Shown here: in pieces, positions 35,131-43,359 of the stretch
Position numbering within the stretch: position 1 is the stretch's first letter
How the letters are laid out: the number at the start of each line of letters is the position of its first letter
NCBI GenBank assembly: GCA_963801185.1
Contig: CAWDDW010000003.1
Location: 682,001-746,000 of the forward strand
Direction: 5' to 3'
DNA length: 64,000 nucleotides
Source of the DNA: Palsa-601 sp963801185
GTDB lineage: Bacteria; Actinomycetota; Acidimicrobiia; Acidimicrobiales; Bog-793
The notes under the pieces: model-generated
What the model saw: only the letters and a program-made list of their open reading frames with translations
What the model was told of the DNA's origin: nothing
The model's database searches: none
Translations under genes and position numbers: made by a program

Positions 35131-35474
35131 GCCTCGCTGATCAGGACTAATGGCCCCACCGAGGAGGATGTCGGCACAATGATCCGGCCCATGACCCAGG
35201 CTACCGGAGGGCTCGTGCCAGAGGTCATGACCCCACGGGACGGCTTTCAAACCCTGAGAAGAACATCTGGCTCTGGGTAAATAGGTCTTCGAGTTGAACC
35301 GGGGAGAGTCGCGTTGAGTCGAGAGCAGCTTCACGTCCCCCGGAGGCGGAGAGCCGATTCTGGGTCGTCACTGGTGACAGCATCGACGCCTCTTGCATAT
35401 GCGTCAGTCAACACTTCGTCGTCATTCGCGTTGCCAATGCGCTCCTGGATCTGCCCAGCCCAGAATCCCTGACG

Positions 35475-35517
35475 TGACGGCTTTCAAACCTCTCGGTCGT
35501 TCAGCAGCGCGTCCTCA
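35475..35517 (+). repeat. Dispersed repeat, copy D
   Basis: TGACGGCTTTCAAACCTCTC then GGTCGTTCAGCAGCGCGTCC, more diverged on its right side. A partial copy (GGACGGCTTTCAAACC) lies at 35238. Confidence 0.55.
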
Positions 35518-35564
35518 GGATCGCACCGGAGACACAGCACGGCGGGTAAGCCGATGCTCTGTCG

Positions 35565-35975
35565 TCATTTCAGCTCGAGCTGGGCCATGAGACCGCCGAT
35601 GTCGAAAACGTTGCGCAGGTCGACGATGCGTCCGTTCTCGCATTCCACGATCTCGATCTCGGTGATCGAGAAGGTCTTGCCGGTCGGAGGCAGGCCGAGG
35701 AACTCTCCGGTATGTGTGCCAGTCCATCTCAAGTGGGCTGCGACCCACTCGCCGCTCGCTACGACCTCCTCGATGTGGGCGCGGGCATCCGGGAAACCAG
35801 CTCGGAGCCCCTCGTTCACCTGCTTGAGCCCGGCGATTGTGGGATCCGCGAACACGGCGATGCTCGGCAGGGCGATGTCCGGCGCGAGCACCTGGTCGAG
35901 CACGTCGAGATGGCCGGCACTGACGCCTTCCTCGATAAGCCGTCGGTACAGTGCGATGTTCTCGGCCTCGGCCAT
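35565..35975 (-). CDS. SnoaL/NTF2-like protein
   Basis: A 136-residue alpha+beta barrel. ENIALYRRLIEEGVSAGHLD, PTIAGLKQVNEGLRAGFPDA, ARAHIEEVVASGEWVAAHLR and FLGLPPTGKTFSITEIEIVE are the SnoaL/polyketide cyclase-like signature (usually with a GTFPPTGK loop). It might be a small isomerase or hydrolase. ATG 35975 has GGAGGAG upstream; a longer frame to 36185 has no support. Confidence 0.85.
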   Translation of the reverse strand: MAEAENIALYRRLIEEGVSAGHLDVLDQVLAPDIALPSIAVFADPTIAGLKQVNEGLRAGFPDARAHIEEVVASGEWVAAHLRWTGTHTGEFLGLPPTGKTFSITEIEIVECENGRIVDLRNVFDIGGLMAQLELK

Positions 35976-36160
35976 CTGCGCTCCTCCTTCGACCCACCTG
36001 ATGGCCAGTTGTAGCACTCGGGTCGGGTCAAGTGTCGTGGCAAGTTCCGGTACCGGTCTCCGTGCCGTTCCGAGGCGGCCACTCGGCCTGTGGGGACGGA
36101 GGCCGCAGAAATAGTCTCTGAACGGGACAAGGCGTGACAGCCAGGCAGCCAGGCTAGCCA

Positions 36161-36260
36161 GCACCTCCAACGGCACCCCCAACACGGCACTCCCAAGGGC
36201 ACCCCCAACGGTGGCACCCCCAACGCAGTGGCACCCCCAACGGTGGCACCCCCAACGGGA
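36161..36260 (-). repeat. Tandem copies of the tRNA-Glu 3' end
   Basis: Read on the minus strand, the tRNA 3' end GTTGGGGGTGCCACC is followed by GTTGGGGGTGCCACTGC, GTTGGGGGTGCCACC, GTTGGGGGTGCC, then three decayed units (CTTGGGAGTGCC, GTGTTGGGGGTGCC, GTTGGAGGTGCTG). Units are 12-17 bp and decay with distance from the tRNA. Confidence 0.8.
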
Positions 36261-36319
36261 TTCGAACCCGTGTTACCGCCTTGAAAGGGCAGCGTCCTAG
36301 GCCGCTAGACGATGGGGGC
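36244..36319 (-). tRNA. tRNA-Glu (anticodon TTC)
   Basis: The minus strand folds as a 73-nt tRNA plus encoded CCA. The acceptor 5' arm GCCCCCA (36319-36313) pairs with TGGGGGT, G is the discriminator, and CCA lies at 36246-36244. The anticodon arm GCTGCCCTTTCAAGGCGGT gives anticodon TTC, and the T arm ACGGGTTCGAATCCCGT carries the standard TTCGAAT loop. It closely follows the bacterial tRNA-Glu consensus. Its 3' end is copied in tandem downstream. Confidence 0.96.
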
Positions 36320-36391
36320 CAGAGCCGATCGAGGCTACCAGCGGTCCGCGACCGCCCCGGAACCATCGCACGACCTCCGGCAACCGAGTCC

Positions 36392-37802
36392 CTAGGACGA
36401 GACGGGCTCTCCGGCGATCAGCCACTCGCTCCCGTCGGGCGTGTCCCGCACCTCGACGCCGAGCTCGCCGAGCCGGTCGCGGATCGAGTCGGCATCTTCG
36501 AAACGGCGCTCAGCCCGCGCCCTCCGGCGCAGCTCAAGCATCGCCTCCACGAAAGGCCCGAGTACCTCGCGAGGGTTGCGTACGCCGCCCTCGCCGGCGC
36601 GACCCAGCGCCACGATGAGCGATCGCAGGCTTGCGTGGGCTCGGTCGAGGGCGTCGCCGGCCGGAATGTCGTGCGACCAGGCGGTGATCTCCTCCTCCAG
36701 CTCGAGGATCGCCTGTACGGCACCGGCAGAATCCCGTGCCGACAAGGCCGCGGCAAAGCCAGCCTCCTTCTCCCTGACCACCCCCAACAATGGCGAGCCC
36801 TGGTAATCCTCCCCTGCACCGGTAGAACCGGACAACGAGCGGTCCGGCTCGCTGTCGAGGGACTCGGACTCGACCGACCCCGCATCAGATGACGACAGGC
36901 CGGCAGCACCGCTCGCACCGCTCCCCCCGCGCACGCCGCGTGCCAGATCTTCCGCCGTCGAGGCCAGCTCGTCGAAGGTGATCGTCTCTCCACTTGCCCA
37001 GCTGCGCGAGCGGCCTGCCGCCCTCACCGTCACGACTCCGTTGCCGGCCACGGTCCCGGCACGTTCGTCGAGGTCCAGGACCAACGCCGTGTGCTCGTCG
37101 ACCCCGAGCACGAACGCCCCCTCGGGCAGTTCGGGTTCGAGCATCGCAAGGCGCCGCTCGCCGAGGTAGCAAAAACGCGTATCGTGCGTCCCTCCCTCGG
37201 CATTGTTGTAGTGGGGGATGACCGCAGCGCACAGCCCCGTCACGCCGAGTACGTCGAGACCCTCCAGCCAGAATGGGTCCTCGCCGACCTTGTACACCTC
37301 GTATACGGGGACGGTCCGGATCCCGAGCGTGAGCGCAGCGGCCGACGAGAACGTGACCGCTCCGCCGTGGCGCAAGGCCTCCTTCAAGAGCGACGGCACG
37401 ACCGTCCCCTTCCACTTGCGAAGGGCGTAGCTCGGTGAGCCCGGCCCCGCGAAGACGTAACGGGCATCGCGGACCTTTGTCACGAGGCGCTCGTTCGCGA
37501 AAGGGTCGTCGCCGGTCTCGATCGGTCGGGCTGCACCCTCCAGGCCGGCTGCCGACGAGCTCCGCGACCTCGATAGGGGCCTTCAGGCTCTCGGCGAAGT
37601 AGTTGACGACGCGCTGTGCGAGCTCGGTCGCGTTCTCCTGGAAGCCGAACGGCGTGTCGAGGAGCACGGCGGGCACCGGTGGGGGACCGAGCCGCTCGAG
37701 CACTGCGCGATGCACCTTCACCATGGTCGGCGCGGTCTCACCCGATCCCATGATCGTGAGGATGCGCGGCAAGCCGCCCGACTCGTTCACGGCCGCGGTC
37801 AT
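36392..37802 (-). CDS. Peptidase S51-like (cyanophycinase-type) protein fused to a CysS C-terminal-like domain, frame broken
   Basis: About 470 residues when repaired. The N-terminus (ILTIMGSGETAPTMVKVHRA, then LLDTPFGFQENATELAQRVV) and middle (YVFAGPGSPSYALRKWKGTV, FSSAAALTLG with the nucleophile Ser position, VIPHYNNAEGGTHDTRFCYL) match the type-1 glutamine amidotransferase-like S51 fold. A linker rich in Ser/Glu leads to ~120 C-terminal residues ending FEDADSIRDRLGELGVEVRD and TPDGSEW, the anticodon-proximal C-terminal domain of cysteinyl-tRNA synthetase. The frame shifts near 37539-37546 (one extra base); repaired, it reads SRPEGAARPIETGDDPFANE. It overlaps DUF2017 by four bases. Not a synthetase: the catalytic HIGH/KMSKS core is missing. 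Confidence 0.75.
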
Positions 37803-38404
37803 ACGTCCGGGCGCGGCGGCCACTCGGGCTGCGGCGTCCCGTCCCAGCGAAGGCCCCCGAGCGGCTCTCCCCACGGGTCCTCGGGCGCCTCGTCGTCCGC
37901 CCCCGGCACGGGGTCCGGCAACCACTGTTCCATAACGTCGATCAACTCCGACTGGAGCACCGTCAAGTAGTGGTAGATCACGACTTCGGAGTCGGCCGGG
38001 CCGCTCGGGATCCAGCCCTCGTCGTCGGTGACGCCGAGAACCGTGCCGAGCACCAGCCGGAGGTCGTTCAGGGCGCTCATCCACTCGCCCATCTGCTCCT
38101 CGTTGAGCACAGTGGCTCGGGCCGTCTCGGCCAGGGTCGCAAGTGCCCGCTGGTGCGTCTCCGACAACTCCCCGCGAGTCGATTGGGCGTAGGAACGCTC
38201 GGCCTCGTCGTCAGAGAGGTAGGCGCGCGGGAACAGGCGGCGCAAGTTGTCAGGAGGCGCTTCAGCGGTATCCAGGCCCTTGAGAACGGCCGCCAGCTCC
38301 GACGGCAGCATCTCGAGGAGTTCGCGCTCTTCCGGCGGCAGGTTGAGCTGGCAGCCGTGCCCCCGGCGCAACGGGCGGATGCGCCGCCGGATCATCGGGC
38401 TCAC
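37799..38404 (-). CDS. DUF2017 family protein
   Basis: About 201 residues from GTG 38404, which overlaps the clpS stop (GTGA). LNLPPEERELLEMLPSELAA, RLFPRAYLSDDEAERSYAQS and LRLVLGTVLGVTDDEGWIPS are typical of DUF2017, a helical actinobacterial family almost always next to clpS. Role unknown; the neighbourhood suggests a partner of the Clp adaptor. The C-terminus is acidic and Pro-rich. Confidence 0.88.
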   Translation of the reverse strand: MSPMIRRRIRPLRRGHGCQLNLPPEERELLEMLPSELAAVLKGLDTAEAPPDNLRRLFPRAYLSDDEAERSYAQSTRGELSETHQRALATLAETARATVLNEEQMGEWMSALNDLRLVLGTVLGVTDDEGWIPSGPADSEVVIYHYLTVLQSELIDVMEQWLPDPVPGADDEAPEDPWGEPLGGLRWDGTPQPEWPPRPDV

Positions 38405-38703
38405 GTGCTCTGCTCCATCGTCGCCCACAGCCCGTGCTGGTGAAGCCTGGCGACGTCGAGCTCCGCTCGTTCGCGCGCGCCGCTCGACACGACAGCCCGG
38501 CCCTTCGTGTGCACGTCCATCATGAGCCCGTGCGCCTTCTCCTGGGAGTAACCGAAGAGCTTCTGGAATACGAACGTCACGTAGCTCATGAGGTTGATCG
38601 GGTCGTTCCAGACGATCACGAGCCAGGGCGTCTCGGTGCGGACGGACTCGTCGGACTCCGGTCGTTCGACCTCGGACGGCGCCGTCGAGGCGAAGGTCCC
38701 CAC
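38401..38703 (-). CDS. clpS: ATP-dependent Clp protease adaptor ClpS
   Basis: A 100-residue protein from GTG 38703. After a ~25-residue flexible N-terminus the core reads WLVIVWNDPINLMSYVTFVF, then QKLFGYSQEKAHGLMMDVHT and GRAVVSSGARERAELDVARL. The WNDPxNxMxYV and VHxxGxA residues form the N-degron pocket and the ClpA/C-binding face. It delivers N-end rule substrates to ClpCP. It lies four bases after the ctaA stop and overlaps DUF2017. Confidence 0.95.
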   Translation of the reverse strand: MGTFASTAPSEVERPESDESVRTETPWLVIVWNDPINLMSYVTFVFQKLFGYSQEKAHGLMMDVHTKGRAVVSSGARERAELDVARLHQHGLWATMEQST

Positions 38704-38707
38704 CGCC

Positions 38708-39685
38708 TTACCTGACCGACGCCGGCGTCTGCGTGAGTGCCTCAGCCGTGAGTGGTTCGCCCGCTGGCACGTCTGGCGGTACGGCGTTCAAGGGGTGCTC
38801 GTGAAGGCTCAGGTACAAGCCGATGACCGTGACCCAGAGAAGAGTCACGCCGGCGAGATGGAACTCGACGACGACCGGCGAGTCGTGAAGGAAGTACTGC
38901 GTGTACCCGAGAGCGCCTTGGATGACGACGAGCTCGAAGAAGGTCCGCACGAGCCGCTGGACGCGCTCGGGCGCCTCGGCGTGGTGGAAGGCGAACACGC
39001 TCGCGGCAGCAAGGCCGAGTATCAGCCAGCCGATCGAGCTGTGGACCTCGGCCATCGAGTGGAAGGCGATCGGCACGCGCTTCGCCCCCTTTCCACCTGC
39101 ATGCGGGCCTGAGCCCGTCACCATGGTTCCGATCGCCGTCATGACGGCCAGCGCTCCGATGAGGACCCGGGTGAGCCAACGGAGATCCGAGGCGACCAAC
39201 GGCTTCACGTCCGCTGTAGCAGCCTCGTCGGGCACTCCGGCACGGTGGTAGAAGACGATCGCGATGGCGAGCACCGCCAGCGTGAGCACGAAGTGGAATG
39301 CCACCAGGTAGGGGTTGAGCTTGGTCAACACGACGATGCCGCCGAGGACGATCTGGGCGACTAGACCCGCCACCACCCTGAGCGCGGGAATCGAGATGTC
39401 CCTGCGGCGGGGCGAGCGCAGGAGCGCCATTGCGCAAGCCACGATCGACAGGACGCTGACGACGACCGTGACGAAGCGGTTGACGTCCTCGACCATCGGG
39501 TGGAACGAGAGCGTTGCAGTAAGGCGGTGCTGGAAGCACGACGGCCAGTCGGGGCATCCGAGGCCGGATCCCGTCAGCCGCACGGCCCCTCCCGATACGA
39601 CGAGCAAGCCGTAGGCGATGACAATGAGCAGCGCGACCTTGCGCACCGCGGCCGGAGACACCGAACGTTGCCGTGCTGCCCGCAT
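38708..39685 (-). CDS. ctaA: Haem A synthase
   Basis: A 326-residue, eight-helix membrane enzyme that oxidises the C8 methyl of haem O to haem A for cytochrome aa3 oxidase. GGAVRLTGSGLGCPDWPSC carries the conserved Cys pair, and four helix histidines are seen: SFHPMVEDVNR (with the Glu), VAFHFVLTL, AEVHSSIGWLI and VVEFHLAGVT. ATG 39685 is chosen because TACCAT (39699-39694) lies eight bases upstream; a frame to 39799 would overlap ctaB. Divergent from ctaB, the usual pairing. Confidence 0.94.
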   Translation of the reverse strand: MRAARQRSVSPAAVRKVALLIVIAYGLLVVSGGAVRLTGSGLGCPDWPSCFQHRLTATLSFHPMVEDVNRFVTVVVSVLSIVACAMALLRSPRRRDISIPALRVVAGLVAQIVLGGIVVLTKLNPYLVAFHFVLTLAVLAIAIVFYHRAGVPDEAATADVKPLVASDLRWLTRVLIGALAVMTAIGTMVTGSGPHAGGKGAKRVPIAFHSMAEVHSSIGWLILGLAAASVFAFHHAEAPERVQRLVRTFFELVVIQGALGYTQYFLHDSPVVVEFHLAGVTLLWVTVIGLYLSLHEHPLNAVPPDVPAGEPLTAEALTQTPASVR

Positions 39686-39693
39686 CTCTGACG

Positions 39694-39773
39694 ATGGTAG
39701 AGCGGCGGCGCCTGAACTGCGACTCGGCAATGACATCTTGGGCCGAGCAGCCGAGCCGCGCTGGTCATAGACT
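39694..39773. promoter_or_regulatory. Divergent ctaA/ctaB leaderless -10 boxes
   Basis: For ctaA, TACCAT (39699-39694) eight bases before ATG; for ctaB, TAGACT (39768-39773) eight bases before GTG 39782. Neither gene has a ribosome-binding site, which fits leaderless initiation. Confidence 0.55.
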
Positions 39774-39781
39774 GCCCGCCA

Positions 39782-40717
39782 GTGGCTCAAATCACTCACG
39801 TGCCGGCACGCGCCGGGACGCCAGCGGGCAACGCGACGATTGCGCAGAGGATTCAGGGTTTTGTCGCGCTTACCAAGCCGCGCATCATCGAGTTGCTCCT
39901 GGTGACGACGGTGCCGACGATGTTCGTCGCTCGCCGCGGGATCCCGTCGGGCTGGCTGGTGCTCGCAACTCTCGTCGGTGGCACGCTCTCAGCTGGCGGA
40001 GCGAACGCCGTCAACATGTATATCGACCGTGACATCGACGCGGTGATGAAGCGGACGAGCCGCCGTCCGCTCGTGACCGGCGTGGTCAGGCCGACCGAGG
40101 CGCTCGTCTTCGCGATCGGGCTCCAGGTGGCCGCGTTCGCGGCCTTCGCCCTCTTTGTCAACTACTACTCCGGCTTCCTCGCCCTCGGAGCCGCCCTCTT
40201 CTACGTCTTCGTCTACACGCTCGGGCTGAAGAGGCGCTCGAAGCAGAACATCGTCATCGGCGGCGCCGCCGGGGCCGTGCCGGTCCTGATCGGTTGGACC
40301 GCGGTCACCGATCACCTGGCGTGGCCTGCGGTCGTGCTCTTCGCCCTCATCGTCATCTGGACGCCGTCGCACTTTTGGGCGCTCGCCGTCAAGTACCGGG
40401 AGGACTACGAGCGGGCCGAGGTCCCGATGCTCCCCGTCGTCGAGTCGTTCGCGAAGGTGGCCAACCAGATCATCTGGTACTCGGTGGCCCTCATCGCCAC
40501 CTCGTTCGTCTTCGGCGTCGTCGCCCACATGGGCTGGGTCTACTGGGCGGTCGCCGTAGTGGCCGGAGCTCTCTACCTCGTGGATGCTTTCAGGCTGAAG
40601 GCAGACGGCGGGACCCCGAAAGCAGCCATGCGCCTGTTCGGCTACTCGATCACCTACGTCACGGCTCTCTTCATGGCGATGGGAGTGGACGTCCTCGTCC
40701 GGTACTCGCTCCACTGA
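39782..40717 (+). CDS. ctaB: Protohaem IX farnesyltransferase (haem O synthase)
   Basis: A 311-residue UbiA-family prenyltransferase with about nine helices. FVALTKPRIIELLLVTTVPT is the family opening; the two prenyl-diphosphate motifs are NMYIDRDIDAVMKRTSRRPL and YREDYERAEVPMLPVV. IWTPSHFWALAVKY is also diagnostic. It adds a farnesyl group to haem B, feeding CtaA. Start GTG 39782 follows a TAGACT box by eight bases. Confidence 0.96.
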   Translation: MAQITHVPARAGTPAGNATIAQRIQGFVALTKPRIIELLLVTTVPTMFVARRGIPSGWLVLATLVGGTLSAGGANAVNMYIDRDIDAVMKRTSRRPLVTGVVRPTEALVFAIGLQVAAFAAFALFVNYYSGFLALGAALFYVFVYTLGLKRRSKQNIVIGGAAGAVPVLIGWTAVTDHLAWPAVVLFALIVIWTPSHFWALAVKYREDYERAEVPMLPVVESFAKVANQIIWYSVALIATSFVFGVVAHMGWVYWAVAVVAGALYLVDAFRLKADGGTPKAAMRLFGYSITYVTALFMAMGVDVLVRYSLH

Positions 40718-40736
40718 CGGCTCGGCGCACCCGCAT

Positions 40737-40756
40737 GGGTCGGTTTGCACCGACCC
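40737..40756 (+). terminator. Hairpin after ctaB
   Basis: GGGTCGGT (40737-40744), TTGC loop, ACCGACCC (40749-40756): a perfect 8-bp stem 20 bp after the ctaB stop, between convergent genes. It has only a weak T-rich tail. Confidence 0.55.
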
Positions 40757-40847
40757 GGGTTACTTGCGCCCAGTGGTAGAGCCGGACGTTCGGCTGCTGG
40801 TGCGTTTCGGGTCTGCACAGTCCCGGGCTGCATCGTGGCCCGGCAGA

Positions 40848-41567
40848 TCACTCCCAGCTGAAGGTGAGCGCCGCCACGACGGGGGCGACGACCGCCCAGG
40901 CCCCGAGCACGATCCACGCCTCGGCGCCCGGCGCGACCCCCTGACCGAGCGAGGGATGCAAGGCGTCCGAAAGTGCAGCAGCAGGAAGGAGCCGCGCGAA
41001 GGCGGCGAACCCGCCGAGCTTGCTGAGCGGGAAGACGATTCCCCCGATGAGCAACAACACGATGTAGGCGGCGTTTGCCAGAGCCAGGTTGATCTCGGCC
41101 CGCAGGGCTCCGGCCATGGCGAGCCCGATCCCGGCGAAGCCGATCGTCGCCAGGACCTCCGCCAGTACTGCGAAGCCGGCCACCAGGTGCGGCCTCCACC
41201 CGAGCGCGAAGGCGATCGCTCCGAGAACCACCACCTGGACGACCTCGACACCGAGGATGGCGACGATCTTTGCGAGGAGAAGCCGCGGCCGTCCGAGCGG
41301 CGTGGCACCGAGACGCTTGAGCACGCCGTAGCTCCTCTCGAATCCCGTCGCGATCCCGAGCGAGACCATCGCCGTCGACATGACCGCTAGGCCGAGGATC
41401 CCAGGCGCCAGGAAGTCGACCGGGTGCTTGGTCCCTGTCGGGAGCACGTGCACGAGGGAGAAGAAGACGAGGAGGAAAGCGGGGATCCCGACCGTGACGA
41501 GCAGCGTCTCGCCGCGCTCGAGCGTCATGCGCACTTCTGCGGCGACTTGTGCACGAAGCGCCCTCAC
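40848..41567 (-). CDS. ABC-2 type transporter permease
   Basis: A 239-residue membrane protein from GTG 41567 with six helices; LVTVGIPAFLLVFFSLVHVL, GLAVMSTAMVSLGIATGFER (the ABC-2 conserved helix ending GFERSYGVLKRLGATPLGR) and a final FSWE are seen. The E-R-x-x-G-x-L-K-x-L motif is typical of DrrB-like drug or lipid exporters. Overlaps the ATPase gene by four bases and ends the senX3-regX3 operon. Confidence 0.88.
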   Translation of the reverse strand: MRALRAQVAAEVRMTLERGETLLVTVGIPAFLLVFFSLVHVLPTGTKHPVDFLAPGILGLAVMSTAMVSLGIATGFERSYGVLKRLGATPLGRPRLLLAKIVAILGVEVVQVVVLGAIAFALGWRPHLVAGFAVLAEVLATIGFAGIGLAMAGALRAEINLALANAAYIVLLLIGGIVFPLSKLGGFAAFARLLPAAALSDALHPSLGQGVAPGAEAWIVLGAWAVVAPVVAALTFSWE

Positions 41568-42469
41568 TGGTCCGGCTCCTTACGGATCAACCGCAGGAAG
41601 ACGTCCTCGAGGCGTTCCCGCCCGACCCGCAGGTCGCCGAGCACGAGCTCGTGCTCTGCCAGGAAGGCGGTCAGTTCCGCGACGAGGGCCGGGCTCGGCG
41701 CCCCGTCCAATCGGTAGAGAGAAGGCCCCTCGCTGACGACTTCCACTGCGAGGGCCGCGCTCATCGAAGCGACGTCGAGCGCCCCCTCCACAGAGAAACG
41801 CACCTCCTCCGCGCCGCCACCCACCTCGCCCGGGGCGCCGGCCGCGAGGATCCGCCCGTGGTCGATGATCACCACACGGTCGGCCATTCGCTCGACCTCG
41901 TCGAGCTCGTGGCTCGTGAGCAGGATCGAGACCCCGTCGTCGCGACAGCGGGCGATGACGTCGCGAACCGCTATCCGCCCGGCCGGGTCGACGCCCGCCG
42001 TCGGCTCGTCGAGGAACAACACCCGGGGCCGGCCGACGAGGGCGAGCGCCAGCAGGACGCGCTGCTGCTCCCCGCCGGACAGCCGTTTGAAAGGCGTGCT
42101 GGCCACTTCGCCGAGCCCGATCAGGTCGATCAGCTCGGTGGGGCTGCGCGGATCCTCGTAGTACGACGCGAACAGCCTCAGCACGCGGGCAGGCGACATG
42201 ACGGGGTAGACACCACCGCGTTGCAGGACGACCCCGATGCTCGCGACGAGCCGCCGGTGTCCCGCGATCGGGTCGAGCCCGAGGACGCTGACCGATCCCG
42301 AGGTGGGGGAGCGGTAGCCCTCGAGCGTCTCGACCGTGGTGGTCTTGCCGGCGCCGTTTGGCCCGAGCAGGGCGAGTACCTCGCCTGGCTCCACGGTGAA
42401 GCTGATGCCGTCGACCGCGGTCCGGTCGCCATATTGGACGCGCAGGTCTTCGACTTCGATCGCCGGCAT
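41564..42469 (-). CDS. ABC transporter ATP-binding protein
   Basis: A 301-residue ATPase: Walker A LLGPNGAGKTTT, Q-loop GVVLQRGGVYPVMSPAR, signature RLSGGEQQRV, Walker B RVLFLDEPTAGVDP and H-loop LLTSHELDE. The C-terminal ~80 residues end GRERLEDVFLRL, typical of DrrA/ABC-2 exporters. ATG 42469 is 14 bases after the regX3-like stop, so the exporter is probably co-transcribed with the two-component system. An efflux or envelope role is inferred. Confidence 0.92.
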   Translation of the reverse strand: MPAIEVEDLRVQYGDRTAVDGISFTVEPGEVLALLGPNGAGKTTTVETLEGYRSPTSGSVSVLGLDPIAGHRRLVASIGVVLQRGGVYPVMSPARVLRLFASYYEDPRSPTELIDLIGLGEVASTPFKRLSGGEQQRVLLALALVGRPRVLFLDEPTAGVDPAGRIAVRDVIARCRDDGVSILLTSHELDEVERMADRVVIIDHGRILAAGAPGEVGGGAEEVRFSVEGALDVASMSAALAVEVVSEGPSLYRLDGAPSPALVAELTAFLAEHELVLGDLRVGRERLEDVFLRLIRKEPDQ

Positions 42470-42483
42470 CTCGTCGGGGCGCG

Positions 42484-43359
42484 TCAGCGCCGAGGGGTCT
42501 CGAAGCGGTAGCCCACGCCGCGGATCGTCGTGATCAGCACGGGATTCGACGGATCGAGCTCGATCCTCGAGCGGAGCCGCTTGATGTGCACGTCGAGCGT
42601 CTTCGTGTCGCCCACGTAGTCGAGTCCCCACACTCGGTCGATGAGCGTGTCCCTCGTCACGACGCGCCCGGCATTGGCGAGGAGGATCTCGAGGAGCTCG
42701 AACTCCTTCAGTGGGAGCTTGACCTCCTCGTCCCGCACGATGCACTCGTGGCGCCCGACGTCGAGGACGACGTCGCCGGCGGTGAGCACTTCGTCCTGGC
42801 CGACGAGGGCACGGAGGCGATCGAGCATGACGCCGCTTCCCGGAGTGAGATCCCGCGCCGTGTCCTCACCGGTGCTCGTGGCGACCGGCTCGCGCGGCGG
42901 CGCCGTGACCGCTGTGGCGCCCGGACCTTGCGGGGTGAGCCCTATCGGGACGAGAGGCAGCGCGCCCGTCGGGTTCGGGCTGTGGCGGCGGAGCACGGCT
43001 CGCATGCGCGACACGAGCTCGCGGAGCCGGTAGGGCTTGGAGACGTAGTCGTCCGCGCCGACCTCGAGGCCGACCACCGTGTCGAGCTCGGTCGACTTCG
43101 CTGTCACCATGATGATCGGCACCTCCGAGCGGGCCCGGATGGCCCGGCAGACGTCGATGCCCGACATCCTCGGCAACATGACGTCGAGGAGCACGAGGTC
43201 CGGTGCGTCGGCGTCGAAACGCTCCAGTGCCTCGACGCCGTCCCGTGCAACAGAGATGTCGAAACCCTCGCGCTCCAGGCTCACGACGAGCGCCTCCACG
43301 AACGACTCGGCATCCTCGACGATGAGCACCTTCGGTGCAGCCGCGGCGCCTGTTGTCAT
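42484..43359 (-). CDS. OmpR-family response regulator, RegX3-like
   Basis: About 291 residues. The receiver domain (KVLIVEDAESFVEALVVSLE, phospho-acceptor in LVLLDVMLPRMSG, Thr/Lys in VTAKS and VSKPY) occupies ~10-125. A Pro/Ala-rich linker of about 65 residues, much longer than in normal RegX3, precedes the winged helix (VKLPLKEFELLEILLANAGR, RLRSRIELDPSNPVLITTIR, GVGYRF). It probably binds direct repeats upstream of phosphate-stress genes, but this is inference. ATG 43359 overlaps the kinase stop by one base and has AGGAG upstream. Confidence 0.9.
   Translation of the reverse strand: MTTGAAAAPKVLIVEDAESFVEALVVSLEREGFDISVARDGVEALERFDADAPDLVLLDVMLPRMSGIDVCRAIRARSEVPIIMVTAKSTELDTVVGLEVGADDYVSKPYRLRELVSRMRAVLRRHSPNPTGALPLVPIGLTPQGPGATAVTAPPREPVATSTGEDTARDLTPGSGVMLDRLRALVGQDEVLTAGDVVLDVGRHECIVRDEEVKLPLKEFELLEILLANAGRVVTRDTLIDRVWGLDYVGDTKTLDVHIKRLRSRIELDPSNPVLITTIRGVGYRFETPRR

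Larger units (their letters stand above)
34943..35564. other. 622-bp repeat-bearing gap without genes
   Basis: It contains three copies of the dispersed repeat (35089-35130, 35238-35260, 35475-35517), locally AT-rich for the window, and no open frame with conserved content. It looks like scar tissue of past insertions or recombination. Confidence 0.5.

Noticed and set aside
36154..36366. Short frames reading PLGVP repeats
   Set aside because: They come from the tandem tRNA 3'-end repeats and the tRNA itself.
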